A stretch of 8,484 nucleotides of DNA from Chitinophagales bacterium. GTDB taxonomy: Bacteria > Bacteroidota > Bacteroidia > Chitinophagales > Chitinophagaceae. The stretch's first letter is position 1. Each line of letters opens with the position of its first letter. The position numbers and the translations under genes are program-made. Of this stretch, positions 1 through 6,260 are shown piece by piece. The notes under the pieces were generated by a model. It saw nothing but the letters and a program-made list of their open reading frames with translations, had not been told where the DNA came from and did not search any database. The DNA lies in assembly GCA_025355935.1 (NCBI GenBank), contig JANXYS010000110.1, positions 1 to 8,484 of the forward strand, written 5' to 3'.

Positions 1-53
1 CAAACAAGGGATGGCTTATATATGCAAAGATGTTAAATGCCGAAAAAAAAAGA

Positions 54-77
54 GGGACCAAATAAAAATAAGGTCCC
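54..77. terminator. Hairpin with A tract, possible bidirectional or minus-strand terminator
   Basis: GGGACC (54-59) pairs perfectly with GGTCCC (72-77) around a 12-base AT loop. Nine A (43-51) stand just before the stem, so on the minus strand the stem is followed by TCT and a long T run, the classic Rho-independent pattern. On the + strand it is followed only by GTTTT, a weaker T tract. It could end a minus-strand transcript from the right, act in both directions, or attenuate a gene to the left of the window. Confidence 0.5.
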
Positions 78-88
78 GTTTTAAATCC

Positions 89-127
89 AATATCCTATGA
101 AAAACCGAGAAAGGATATTCATTTTTT
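89..127 (+). terminator. Possible + strand intrinsic terminator
   Basis: AATATCCT (89-96) and AGGATATT (112-119) form a perfect 8-base stem with a 15-base loop, followed by CA and a six-base T tract (122-127). The stem is AT-rich, so it would be weak. It may back up the hairpin at 54-77 for a + strand gene to the left of the window. Confidence 0.35.
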
Positions 128-190
128 GTGCCAATACAAAAACATGTGGGAAACGTGTATAATTTTGAACCATGATTTGAGGGTTGCAGT

Positions 191-259
191 TGTGAATTTT
201 TAATCTGTGCGGTAGTTTTGAGACCTAAAATTTTACAATTCCGGAAGCACTAATTCACA
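191..259. repeat. Inverted TGTGAATT/AATTCACA pair, possible activator sites
   Basis: TGTGAATT at 191-198 is an exact inverted copy of AATTCACA at 252-259. The pair lies about 35-100 bases upstream of the sigma-54-like box at 293-308, the usual distance for enhancer-type binding sites of NtrC-family activators. A role as binding sites is inference; an 8-base match in AT-rich DNA can arise by chance. Confidence 0.2.
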
Positions 260-292
260 TGTTATCCTCCCTGGAAAGTGGTGTAGTTATTC

Positions 293-308
293 TGGCAGGC
301 TTTATGTA
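293..308 (+). promoter_or_regulatory. Weak sigma-54-like -24/-12 box before the 161-residue gene
   Basis: TGGCAGGCTTTATGTA has an intact -24 TGGCA. Twelve bases from its GG (294-295) comes GT (306-307) where the consensus has GC, so the -12 half is imperfect. Transcription would begin near 319, about 19 bases before the ATG at 338. The -12 mismatch makes this only a candidate. Confidence 0.25.
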
Positions 309-337
309 TGACTCAATTTTGTCATTAAAACAATTCT

Positions 338-823
338 ATGAATATAATTGTCCATATGAAGTTAAGTGGGGAAGATGTTGCCGCATTGGTCACGGATATA
401 CCACATAAACAGCATAGTATGTATAAAGTAACTATGGAATCCGGTTATAATAATATTTTCTTCACAGATGTTGAATCGGGCAATTGGGTTGAAGAAGACC
501 TTGGTTTTACCAAGCTTGCTAAAAAAATAGGAGTAGAAATTTGTAATTACTCCCACCGGTCAGTGCACGTTCCCAAATTATTAATGTGGCATACTTTCTA
601 CAAGGAGGGAAAGCAGGTTACTTTTGGCGCGTTTAATTTTATGAATGCAGATCAGAAGATGTTCGAGATCTACCACTCTAACAGGAAGTATATGTTTACT
701 CTTGTGCAGCAAACACAGGAAGATTGGCAGGTGTTAGGAAACGACTATATTGATATTGATGCGATTGATTGTGTATTTATTGAGCATGTAATCAAAGTAA
801 TAGCCCCTTACACTTATCAGTAA
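338..823 (+). CDS. Hypothetical protein, 161 residues, function unknown
   Basis: A soluble protein of mixed composition with no signal peptide, membrane segment or catalytic motif that I recognise. Its most striking stretches are the aromatic and acidic segment around residues 38-57, including NIFFTDVE and EEDLGFT, and a second around 108-125 (KMFEIYHSN, KYMFTL). Composition looks like real coding sequence. The start at 338 lacks a Shine-Dalgarno site, as is normal in Bacteroidota; the in-frame ATG at 356 (Met7) is a serious alternative. It converges on the NtrC-type regulator gene with only 15 bases between them and no terminator hairpin, apart from the palindrome TACCGGTA at 825-832. A sigma-54-like box at 293-308 may drive it. 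I cannot assign a function; it is most likely a lineage-restricted conserved protein. Confidence 0.75.
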   Translation: MNIIVHMKLSGEDVAALVTDIPHKQHSMYKVTMESGYNNIFFTDVESGNWVEEDLGFTKLAKKIGVEICNYSHRSVHVPKLLMWHTFYKEGKQVTFGAFNFMNADQKMFEIYHSNRKYMFTLVQQTQEDWQVLGNDYIDIDAIDCVFIEHVIKVIAPYTYQ

Positions 824-838
824 TTACCGGTACAATTA

Positions 839-2278
839 TTAATTATTGGAGTCCTCGTAACTCTTAATCTTATTATAAAGCGTTTTCCTATCTATTTTCA
901 AAATTTCGGCTGCTTTAGTTTTATTGTAATTAACCTCCTTCAGGACATTCATAATTGCCTCATATTCTGCTTTCGAAGCAGCATCTTTTAGATCATAGTC
1001 TTTTTTGGGGGCTTCCTTATCCATAACTTTTGCAGGCCCTATAAAATTTCCCGTTGATGACAGGGGAGAAGCGTCGGCATTAGTTATCTCCCATGGCAAA
1101 GTATTAGCAGAGATTTGACCTTCCTGCGTAAGCAGTACTGAGCGACGCACGACATTCCTGAATTCACGCAAATTCCCAGGCCATGGATAGTTAATAAACA
1201 TTTGCATGACTTCAGGGCTAAAATCCTCTATGTTCCTATTTAGTTCTGCCTTAGACTTCTGAAGGAAAAAATTTGCGAACAAGGGTATATCTTTCCTTCG
1301 TTCCCGCAGGGGTGGCAGATTGATTGAAAATTCATTAAAACGATGGTATAAATCTTCCCGAAACCTGCCTTTACGATAAGAATCCTGCAAATTTTCATTT
1401 GAAGCGACAATAATCCGTACGTCAACCGGCATTTCTTTGTTGCCCCCAACTCTTTTGAATTTCCTTTCTTGGATCACTCTCAATAAAGAAGCTTGTATTT
1501 CGTACGTTAGATTTGCAACTTCGTCCAGGAACAAGGTACCACCATTGGCTAGTTCAAAATGTCCTTCCTTATCAGTAAGTGCACCTGTGAATGCCCCTTT
1601 TACGTGGCCGAACAGTTCACTCCCCGATAACTCTTTTGAAAGTGTACCGCAATCCATCGCAATAAAAGGCTTATCCTTACGATCACTCATAGAATGAATC
1701 GTTTTCGCGATTACTTCCTTACCCGTCCCGCTTTCTCCGTAGAGTATTATGCTATAATTGGTAGGAGCTACAATTTCTATTTGTTTGTACAGGTCTTTTG
1801 TTGTTGGAGCTTCACCTACAAGAAATTCCTGGTTGTATACTATGGATTTAGTGATTCCCTTAGGAGTACTAGCTTTCTGCATGTTTCCCGTCATGGAACT
1901 CACATGCCCGCGATTTGGCTGGTTGATAGCATCGTCGAGCACTTTTAAAACTTCATCCGGAACGAGGGGCTTGGTGATATAGTCGTATGCCCCTAATTTG
2001 ATAACGTCAACTGCTACCTTTATATCGGAATATCCTGTAATAATTAATACGATAGTATCAGGATTATCTTTTTTTACTTCAAGCAGCACATCTTTACCAT
2101 CTTTATCGCCAAGGCGGAAATCACATAAAACGATATCAAAATTATTCTCTTTAAACTTAAGCAGGCCTTTTGCAGCAGAATGAGCCATGTCCACTTCGTA
2201 ACCATTGCGGGTCAAGAACCTTCCGAGAAGTGTGCACATATCCAGGTCATCATCTATTATCAGAACCTTTTTAGCCAT
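839..2278 (-). CDS. NtrC-family sigma-54-dependent response regulator
   Basis: A 479-residue cytoplasmic activator with the three NtrC-family domains. The receiver (about 4-117) has the acidic cluster Asp9-11, phospho-acceptor Asp53, Thr81 and Lys103. The AAA+ domain (about 150-390) has Walker A GESGTGKE (181-188), the sigma-54-contacting GAFTGA loop (228-233), Walker B ending in Asp252-Glu253 and the RFREDLYHR arginine region (305-313). A Fis-type helix-turn-helix (about 435-475) contains TKAAEILKIDRKTLYNKI. All key residues are present, so an active ATPase that remodels sigma-54 RNA polymerase is expected after phosphorylation of Asp53. It lies 81 bases downstream of the YihY-like gene on the same strand, with a possible promoter of its own at 2302-2309. 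No kinase is adjacent; the CHASE3 kinase at 3968-5368 is the closest candidate. The sigma-54 promoter at 5539-5554 is a plausible target (inference). Confidence 0.95.
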   Translation of the reverse strand: MAKKVLIIDDDLDMCTLLGRFLTRNGYEVDMAHSAAKGLLKFKENNFDIVLCDFRLGDKDGKDVLLEVKKDNPDTIVLIITGYSDIKVAVDVIKLGAYDYITKPLVPDEVLKVLDDAINQPNRGHVSSMTGNMQKASTPKGITKSIVYNQEFLVGEAPTTKDLYKQIEIVAPTNYSIILYGESGTGKEVIAKTIHSMSDRKDKPFIAMDCGTLSKELSGSELFGHVKGAFTGALTDKEGHFELANGGTLFLDEVANLTYEIQASLLRVIQERKFKRVGGNKEMPVDVRIIVASNENLQDSYRKGRFREDLYHRFNEFSINLPPLRERRKDIPLFANFFLQKSKAELNRNIEDFSPEVMQMFINYPWPGNLREFRNVVRRSVLLTQEGQISANTLPWEITNADASPLSSTGNFIGPAKVMDKEAPKKDYDLKDAASKAEYEAIMNVLKEVNYNKTKAAEILKIDRKTLYNKIKSYEDSNN

Positions 2279-2301
2279 TCGTTTTTAAATTTTACAGAAT
2301 A

Positions 2302-2309
2302 CAAAGATA
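2302..2309 (-). promoter_or_regulatory. Possible Bacteroidota -7 element for the NtrC-type gene
   Basis: On the minus strand this reads TATCTTTG, an exact fit to the TAnnTTTG -7 consensus of the Bacteroidota housekeeping sigma factor. It lies 23 bases before the ATG of the regulator, giving a short leader. I see no convincing TTG-type -33 element upstream, so the site is tentative. If used, the regulator could be made independently of the YihY-like gene. Confidence 0.3.
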
Positions 2310-2359
2310 AGTAAGGTTGTAATTGAAATATACTAGTTAAAAGGTATGTTCTATTTTAA

Positions 2360-3280
2360 TTAATGCAAGGTTACTTCTTCCACGGGAATCTCTTCAACCT
2401 TAATCCAAACGGAATATTCACTCGGATATATTTTACCACCGAAGTTAGTAGCATATACCTTTGTAAAAACTGCGCCGAGATAGAGTATGGCGGCACTATA
2501 ATATACCCAAATCATAATGATCATTACCGATCCGGCCGCCCCGTAAATTGTCGCTAGCTTACTTTTACCAAGATAAAACCCGATACCATATTTTCCAAGC
2601 ATAAAAAGAAGAGCTGTTATAAAAGCGCCGACCAATACATCCTTCCACCGAATTTTTGCATCTGGTAATACCTTAAAAATGGTAGCGAACAGCAGGGTTG
2701 TTATGGCCACTGAGATGACATTATCAATTACATAAATGAAAGTATCTCCCATGCCTGACACCAGCTTATCGATTTTAGTGCTTAATATTGCAACCAGCGC
2801 ATTGAGGGCCAGCGATACAATAAGTACAAAGCCCAGGCTAAGGATGAGTGAAAAGGATATCAGCCGGTCGAGTATCAATTTCCACCAAACTTTGCGGCTC
2901 TTAATGCGAAGTCCCCAAATTCTATTCAGGGAGTCCTGCATCTCTCCAAAAATTCCAGTTGCACTTACAAGCAGGATGGTGGCTCCTATGCCGGTAGCAA
3001 CAAAGTTATCTTTGCTAAGATGAATATTTTGGATAGCCCCCTGGATCTGCGTTGCTGCTTCATTTCCAACCATTCCTTTTATCTCCGTGTATAATTCCCC
3101 GCTCATTGCCGCTTTCCCGAAAAAAACACTACTCGTAAATAATACTATGACTAATAGGGGCGCCAGTGCCAGAACGGTATAATAGGCTAATGATGCACTG
3201 TACTTGAGAACATTATCAGCAATGAACTCGGTAATCACCTGTTTAATAAACCTGAAAAAAAATAGGAATTTATTTTTCAT
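2360..3280 (-). CDS. YihY/virulence factor BrkB family membrane protein
   Basis: A 306-residue inner-membrane protein, a normal length for the family. About six hydrophobic helices are visible: roughly residues 32-54, 94-114, 137-163, 180-203, 213-236 and 245-275. Family hallmarks are present: the early LAYYTVLALAPLL segment, a central FKVLPDAKIRWKD loop followed by the GxxGFYL helix, and YGAAGSVMIIMIWVYYSA with GAVFTKVYA near the end. Members were once called ribonuclease BN, but that assignment was withdrawn (RNase BN is elaC), so no nuclease activity should be inferred. The biochemical role remains uncertain; an envelope or transport role is likely. The gene is upstream of and codirectional with the NtrC-type regulator and may share its transcript. 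The ATG at 3278-3280 puts a basic, hydrophobic N-terminus before the first helix, as in relatives. Confidence 0.93.
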   Translation of the reverse strand: MKNKFLFFFRFIKQVITEFIADNVLKYSASLAYYTVLALAPLLVIVLFTSSVFFGKAAMSGELYTEIKGMVGNEAATQIQGAIQNIHLSKDNFVATGIGATILLVSATGIFGEMQDSLNRIWGLRIKSRKVWWKLILDRLISFSLILSLGFVLIVSLALNALVAILSTKIDKLVSGMGDTFIYVIDNVISVAITTLLFATIFKVLPDAKIRWKDVLVGAFITALLFMLGKYGIGFYLGKSKLATIYGAAGSVMIIMIWVYYSAAILYLGAVFTKVYATNFGGKIYPSEYSVWIKVEEIPVEEVTLH

Positions 3281-3346
3281 ATGCGATGTCTGAGCAATTG
3301 CGAGAGTTATACCATGAATGACTTATAAATTCCCACTTTATCACTT

Positions 3347-3362
3347 GCATTTTCTCAAATGC
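3347..3362. repeat. Short hairpin between divergent genes
   Basis: GCATTT (3347-3352) pairs perfectly with AAATGC (3357-3362) around a TCTC loop. It lies in the 295-base gap between the divergent YihY-like and receiver genes. No long T tract follows on either strand, so it is a better candidate for an operator or leader structure than a terminator. Nothing else distinctive is seen in 3281-3540. Confidence 0.25.
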
Positions 3363-3541
3363 GAATTTTCGGCCACATTATTAAACTCCGCTGTACTAAA
3401 ATCCATTCTCTAAAATAAGTATCTCAAAATAAAAAAGACCCTGCTATTTACCCGCAATATAGTGATTATCAGTGGTGTATTATTATTGAAATCTCGCTTT
3501 TACTATTAATGACTACACTTTTACAGGGCAAAAACTACTCT

Positions 3542-3557
3542 TGGCAATAAAATTGAA
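3542..3557 (+). promoter_or_regulatory. Imperfect sigma-54-like promoter before the receiver gene
   Basis: TGGCA at 3542-3546 and TTGAA at 3553-3557 stand at the correct sigma-54 spacing: GG at 3543-3544 and the -12 G at 3555. Only the -12 C is replaced by A. A transcript would begin near 3568, leaving about 50 bases before a TTG start at 3618. The change of the normally conserved GC dinucleotide weakens the call. Confidence 0.3.
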
Positions 3558-3617
3558 GTTGAATTCAAACATTTTTTGTCGATATGTACTCTCCCTATCT
3601 ATCTAAATTTTGAGAAT

Positions 3618-3986
3618 TTGAAAGCGTTGATCATCGACGATGAGTCGGATATTTGTTACCTGTTGAGCACTCTGTTGAAGCAGAAAAACCTTTCTGCAAC
3701 CTACGTTAATAGCTTGTCTGCGGCAACCAAGGCGTTAGAAGTCAACGTGCCTGAGGTGGTCTTTTTGGACAATCACCTGCCTGACGGGCTAGGAATGAAT
3801 TATATTCAACACATCAAATTGCATCATCCCGAAACTAAGATTGTGATGATTACTGCCCATGATACTCCTACTGACCGCACCCGCGCTCTGAGCGTTGGAG
3901 CTGATTATTTCATCGGTAAGCCTTTTACCAGGGACATTATTTATAAAACAGTGGAACAACTGACTATTTACTCTACATCCAAATAG
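3618..3986 (+). CDS. Single-domain (CheY-like) response regulator
   Basis: A stand-alone receiver of about 122 residues with no DNA-binding or enzymatic output domain. From the 3618 start, the Asp pair is at residues 7-8 (in IIDDES), phospho-acceptor Asp51 lies in FLDNHLPDG, the conserved Thr in MITAHD and the conserved Lys in GKPF. The frame has no ATG at its front. A TTG at 3576 would add 14 residues (beginning SICTLPIYL) not expected in this fold, whereas TTG 3618 begins directly with LKALIIDDE, so I prefer 3618. The ATG at 3584 is in another frame and stops at 3613. Its last 19 bases overlap the end of the histidine kinase gene on the other strand. Likely roles are a phosphate sink, phosphorelay partner or protein-protein regulator for that kinase. 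A sigma-54-like box lies upstream. Confidence 0.88.
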   Translation: MKALIIDDESDICYLLSTLLKQKNLSATYVNSLSAATKALEVNVPEVVFLDNHLPDGLGMNYIQHIKLHHPETKIVMITAHDTPTDRTRALSVGADYFIGKPFTRDIIYKTVEQLTIYSTSK

Positions 3987-5368
3987 ATTATAAATTTAGT
4001 GCCTGTTCCTTCGACGCTCTCAACCTCAATCTTTCCCTTATGATTCAGAATTATATTCTGAGTATTTGTGAGTCCGAGTCCGTTCCCGGTCTCCTTTTTT
4101 GTGAAAAAGGGCTCAAATAATTTTGTTATTGTTTCTTCATTCATCCCGGTACCGTTATCTTCAAAGATAATTTTGCACTTAGATAAATCCATCCGAGTGG
4201 TAATTTGTAAAATGGCGTTATCAGAATTCATCGCTTCAATGGCATTTACAATAATATTCAGGAAAGCAATCTTCATTTTCTCCTCATCTATGTCTACCAG
4301 ACGTAAATCCTGAGAGTAATGCTTTTCAATGATAATGTGTTTAAGATTAATTCTATCGGCTGCAAGTTCAAGTGCCTGGTCGATAATATGGTTTACTGAT
4401 GCTTTTTGGTAAACCAGTTCGGAAAATTTAGTCGCGTTCAGCAAGTTTGAAATGAGTTGGTTAATACGCAGGCTATTTCGCTTTATCATCTCCAGCAGCA
4501 TAGTATTTTCTTCAGTTCCGTGAATGGATTCTTTTAACTGTTCCGTTGCGAGGTTAATATTTGTAAGCGGATTCCGGACTTCGTGAGCAATGGTGCGGGA
4601 GATTCTACCTGTTGCTGCAAATTTTTCTATATTCCTTAATTGAAGGACCTCTTTATTTGCGATGGCTAGCTCATCAACCCGGGACTCAAGTTCCTGTTTA
4701 TAATTTTCGGATTTAATATTAGCCTCTGAGCGTGCACTTTTTTCTTTCCTGTATGTGGCGAGCGATATAAGCGCAAGTAGAAACGAAAGAACTAAGGAGA
4801 CCAGGTTTATTACCTCTATAGCTGAGGAAAAACGCGTCATCTTTCCGATACGTAATTGCAAATAACCCTCTTCAGTATACTGCATCAAACGAATCTGACG
4901 ACGTATCTCAGCCCGGTTGGTAGTCAGGTATTCCATTTTCGAAAGCGAGTCCCGGACTTTGCTGGGACTCGGACTGATCTCCAGAAAATTAAGGGCCGTT
5001 TTTAAATTGGCTGTCTTGCGATCAAGTGCCATTTTAATAGTATCCAGGCTTTTTTGTTGTTCCAGGCTTTCCAGGGTAATGTTTCGCAGCAAGTGGTAAA
5101 TAGAATCGGTGCGAACTGTAGCTACTTTCAAATTACCAGCGAAGGATTCATCACTGGTTGCGAGGTAACCGTGGTAGTTGTACTCGATTTCTTTTACCTC
5201 CGATACCAAATATTCAAGGTTGTTTATGACCTTATTAGTATGACCTACAATTTCAGCCTGTTTCATGAGTTGCCGGGCATTACTAAATAGTAATACATAA
5301 GAGAGCAATAGCAAGAAGAAGGTTGATATATATCCTATAAGTTTTAAACTCGGAGCCCGGGGCCTCAT
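3968..5368 (-). CDS. CHASE3-type membrane sensor histidine kinase
   Basis: A 466-residue inner-membrane kinase. Helix 1 is at about residues 9-29. The periplasmic part (about 30-180) is helical and resembles CHASE3, with the typical pattern HTNKVINNLEYLVSEVKE followed by YNYHGYLATSDE. Helix 2 is at about 184-206, followed by a coiled linker (about 207-248). The HisKA domain carries phospho-acceptor His262 in AHEVRNPLTNI. The ATPase domain has the N box (NIIVNAIEAM, 371-380), G1 box DNGTGM (404-409), F box LFEPFFT and G2 box GNGLGL (428-433). All catalytic motifs are intact and there is no fused receiver, so it must phosphorylate a separate protein: the convergent receiver gene, whose 3' end it overlaps by 19 bases, or the NtrC-type regulator. 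CHASE3 ligands are mostly unknown; an envelope signal is inferred. Confidence 0.93.
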   Translation of the reverse strand: MRPRAPSLKLIGYISTFFLLLLSYVLLFSNARQLMKQAEIVGHTNKVINNLEYLVSEVKEIEYNYHGYLATSDESFAGNLKVATVRTDSIYHLLRNITLESLEQQKSLDTIKMALDRKTANLKTALNFLEISPSPSKVRDSLSKMEYLTTNRAEIRRQIRLMQYTEEGYLQLRIGKMTRFSSAIEVINLVSLVLSFLLALISLATYRKEKSARSEANIKSENYKQELESRVDELAIANKEVLQLRNIEKFAATGRISRTIAHEVRNPLTNINLATEQLKESIHGTEENTMLLEMIKRNSLRINQLISNLLNATKFSELVYQKASVNHIIDQALELAADRINLKHIIIEKHYSQDLRLVDIDEEKMKIAFLNIIVNAIEAMNSDNAILQITTRMDLSKCKIIFEDNGTGMNEETITKLFEPFFTKKETGNGLGLTNTQNIILNHKGKIEVESVEGTGTKFIIYLDVE

Positions 5369-5538
5369 TTTTTAAATTGATTGCTGAGTGCTATTTTTGC
5401 AGCTCAAATTAAGATTAGCAGAAGATTTAAACTATCTCTCACAATTTATCATTAATCAGTTAGATGACTTGTAGAAAATTTTGCTCATTGTTGTAAAATG
5501 TTATCTAGTAAGTAAATAATATTCAAACCGGATAATTC

Positions 5539-5554
5539 TGGCAACATTTTGGCA
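5539..5554 (+). promoter_or_regulatory. Sigma-54 (-24/-12) promoter of the YtxH operon
   Basis: TGGCAACATTTTGGCA matches the sigma-54 consensus TGGCAC-N5-TTGCA: GG at 5540-5541, GC at 5552-5553 and exactly 12 bases from the first G to the second. The only -12 deviation is G for T before GC. Transcription should begin near 5565, giving a leader of about 32 bases to the ATG at 5597. Because the promoter overlaps the possible TTG start at 5549, it supports the later start for YtxH. A matching sigma-54 activator is encoded at 839-2278. TTGTAAAA (5491-5498) and TTTTACAA (5562-5569) form an inverted pair around it. Confidence 0.65.
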
Positions 5555-5596
5555 GAAGTATTTTTACAATATTTAATAATTCTTAAATTTAAAATT

Positions 5597-5875
5597 ATGA
5601 GTTCCAGTAAATTATTATCAGGCATTTTGTTAGGTGCAGCCGCAGGTGCCGTTGTAGGTATTTTGTTTGCTCCAGACAATGGTAAAGAGACAAGAAAGAA
5701 AATTGCGAAAAAAGGCGGTGACCTTGGCGAAACTGTAAAAAGTAAGTTTAATGAGCTAGGCGACGCGCTTCAAGAAAAGTATGACAATATTCGCGGAGAA
5801 GCAAATGATCTAATGGAAAAGGGCAAAGATAAAGCTAATGACGTTAGGCAGGAAGCTAAGAATTCGTTCGCATAA
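5597..5875 (+). CDS. YtxH domain-containing membrane-anchored protein
   Basis: A small protein of 92 residues. Residues 5-26 form a glycine/alanine-rich membrane helix (SGILLGAAAGAVVGILFAP), followed at once by the YtxH signature APDNGKETRKK and then a long charged amphipathic helix to the C-terminus (about 32-90). The ATG at 5597 is chosen because family members begin just before the helix and because an earlier TTG (5549) would lie within the promoter. YtxH proteins are general-stress or stationary-phase proteins in several phyla, and their topology matches enterobacterial YqjD/ElaB, which tether ribosomes to the membrane. Whether this one does so is not known. It is the first gene of a four-gene operon under a probable sigma-54 promoter and is followed after 41 bases by the holin-like gene. 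Confidence 0.9.
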   Translation: MSSSKLLSGILLGAAAGAVVGILFAPDNGKETRKKIAKKGGDLGETVKSKFNELGDALQEKYDNIRGEANDLMEKGKDKANDVRQEAKNSFA

Positions 5876-5916
5876 ATTTAAAAGTCTAAAATAAGTTTTG
5901 GCGTAAAATAAAAGTA

Positions 5917-6258
5917 ATGGAAAAACAGCCCAAAGAAAGCATCGAGGCGGTATTTGATACTGTAGGTGACTTTGTAGATATTAAGATTGACTTGTTTAAA
6001 CTGCAAGCCATTTCGAAGATTTCAGAAGTTGTCTCGTCTGCCATCGGCAGTGTAGCAGTAATGATTTTTATGCTTTTCTTTATTATACTGCTGAACATTG
6101 GTTTAGCATTATTAATTGGGGAGTGGCTAGGCAAAAGCTATTATGGTTTTTTTGCTCTTGCTGGACTTTATTTAATCGCCGGACTTATTTTAGGTTCTTT
6201 AAAAGACAAGTGGATCAAAGTGCCCATCGCTAATTCAATCATTAAAAAAGCTTTTTAA
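5917..6258 (+). CDS. Phage holin family (holin_3_6/YqjE-like) membrane protein
   Basis: A 113-residue inner-membrane protein. An amphipathic N-terminal segment (about 8-40) leads to two hydrophobic helices at about 44-68 and 76-94, then a short basic tail ending IANSIIKKAF. This matches the holin_3_6 family (PF07332), which includes E. coli YqjE. The name comes from similarity to actinophage holins; there is no endolysin or phage gene nearby, so lysis is not the likely role. Its place directly after a YtxH/YqjD-like gene supports a chromosomal membrane-stress function. The next gene begins two bases after its stop, indicating translational coupling. Confidence 0.88.
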   Translation: MEKQPKESIEAVFDTVGDFVDIKIDLFKLQAISKISEVVSSAIGSVAVMIFMLFFIILLNIGLALLIGEWLGKSYYGFFALAGLYLIAGLILGSLKDKWIKVPIANSIIKKAF

Positions 6259-6260
6259 AA

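Larger units (their letters stand above)
1..337. other. Non-coding region with two hairpins and possible promoter sites
   Basis: No convincing coding region is visible on either strand. The stretch holds a GC-stemmed hairpin flanked by an A tract (54-77), a second hairpin followed by six T (89-119), an inverted pair of TGTGAATT/AATTCACA sites (191-198 and 252-259) and a sigma-54-like box (293-308). A TAATTTTG element at 160-167 fits the Bacteroidota TAnnTTTG -7 consensus but has no clear -33 partner. A short dyad, ATGAC/GTCAT (308-312 and 321-325), lies just before the 161-residue gene. The left end probably contains the end or leader of a gene outside the window, which cannot be identified. 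Confidence 0.6.

Noticed and set aside
118..133. Minus-strand TGGCAC with -12 ATGAA at sigma-54 spacing
   Set aside because: The -24 half is perfect but the -12 GC is missing, the box overlaps the hairpin at 89-119, and no minus-strand gene is visible within the window to the left.
304..408. 34-codon frame starting at ATG 304
   Set aside because: It overlaps the front of the 161-residue gene in another frame and has no supporting features.
2360..3280. Ribonuclease BN
   Set aside because: This old label for YihY-type proteins was withdrawn; the sequence is a multi-helix membrane protein without nuclease motifs.
5549..5596. Longer YtxH form starting at TTG 5549
   Set aside because: The added 16 residues are not expected in the family and the codon lies within the sigma-54 promoter, before the predicted transcription start.
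5917..6258. Prophage remnant, from the holin-family name of the second operon protein
   Set aside because: There is no endolysin, structural, integrase or attachment-site sequence nearby, and the family includes ordinary chromosomal proteins such as YqjE.
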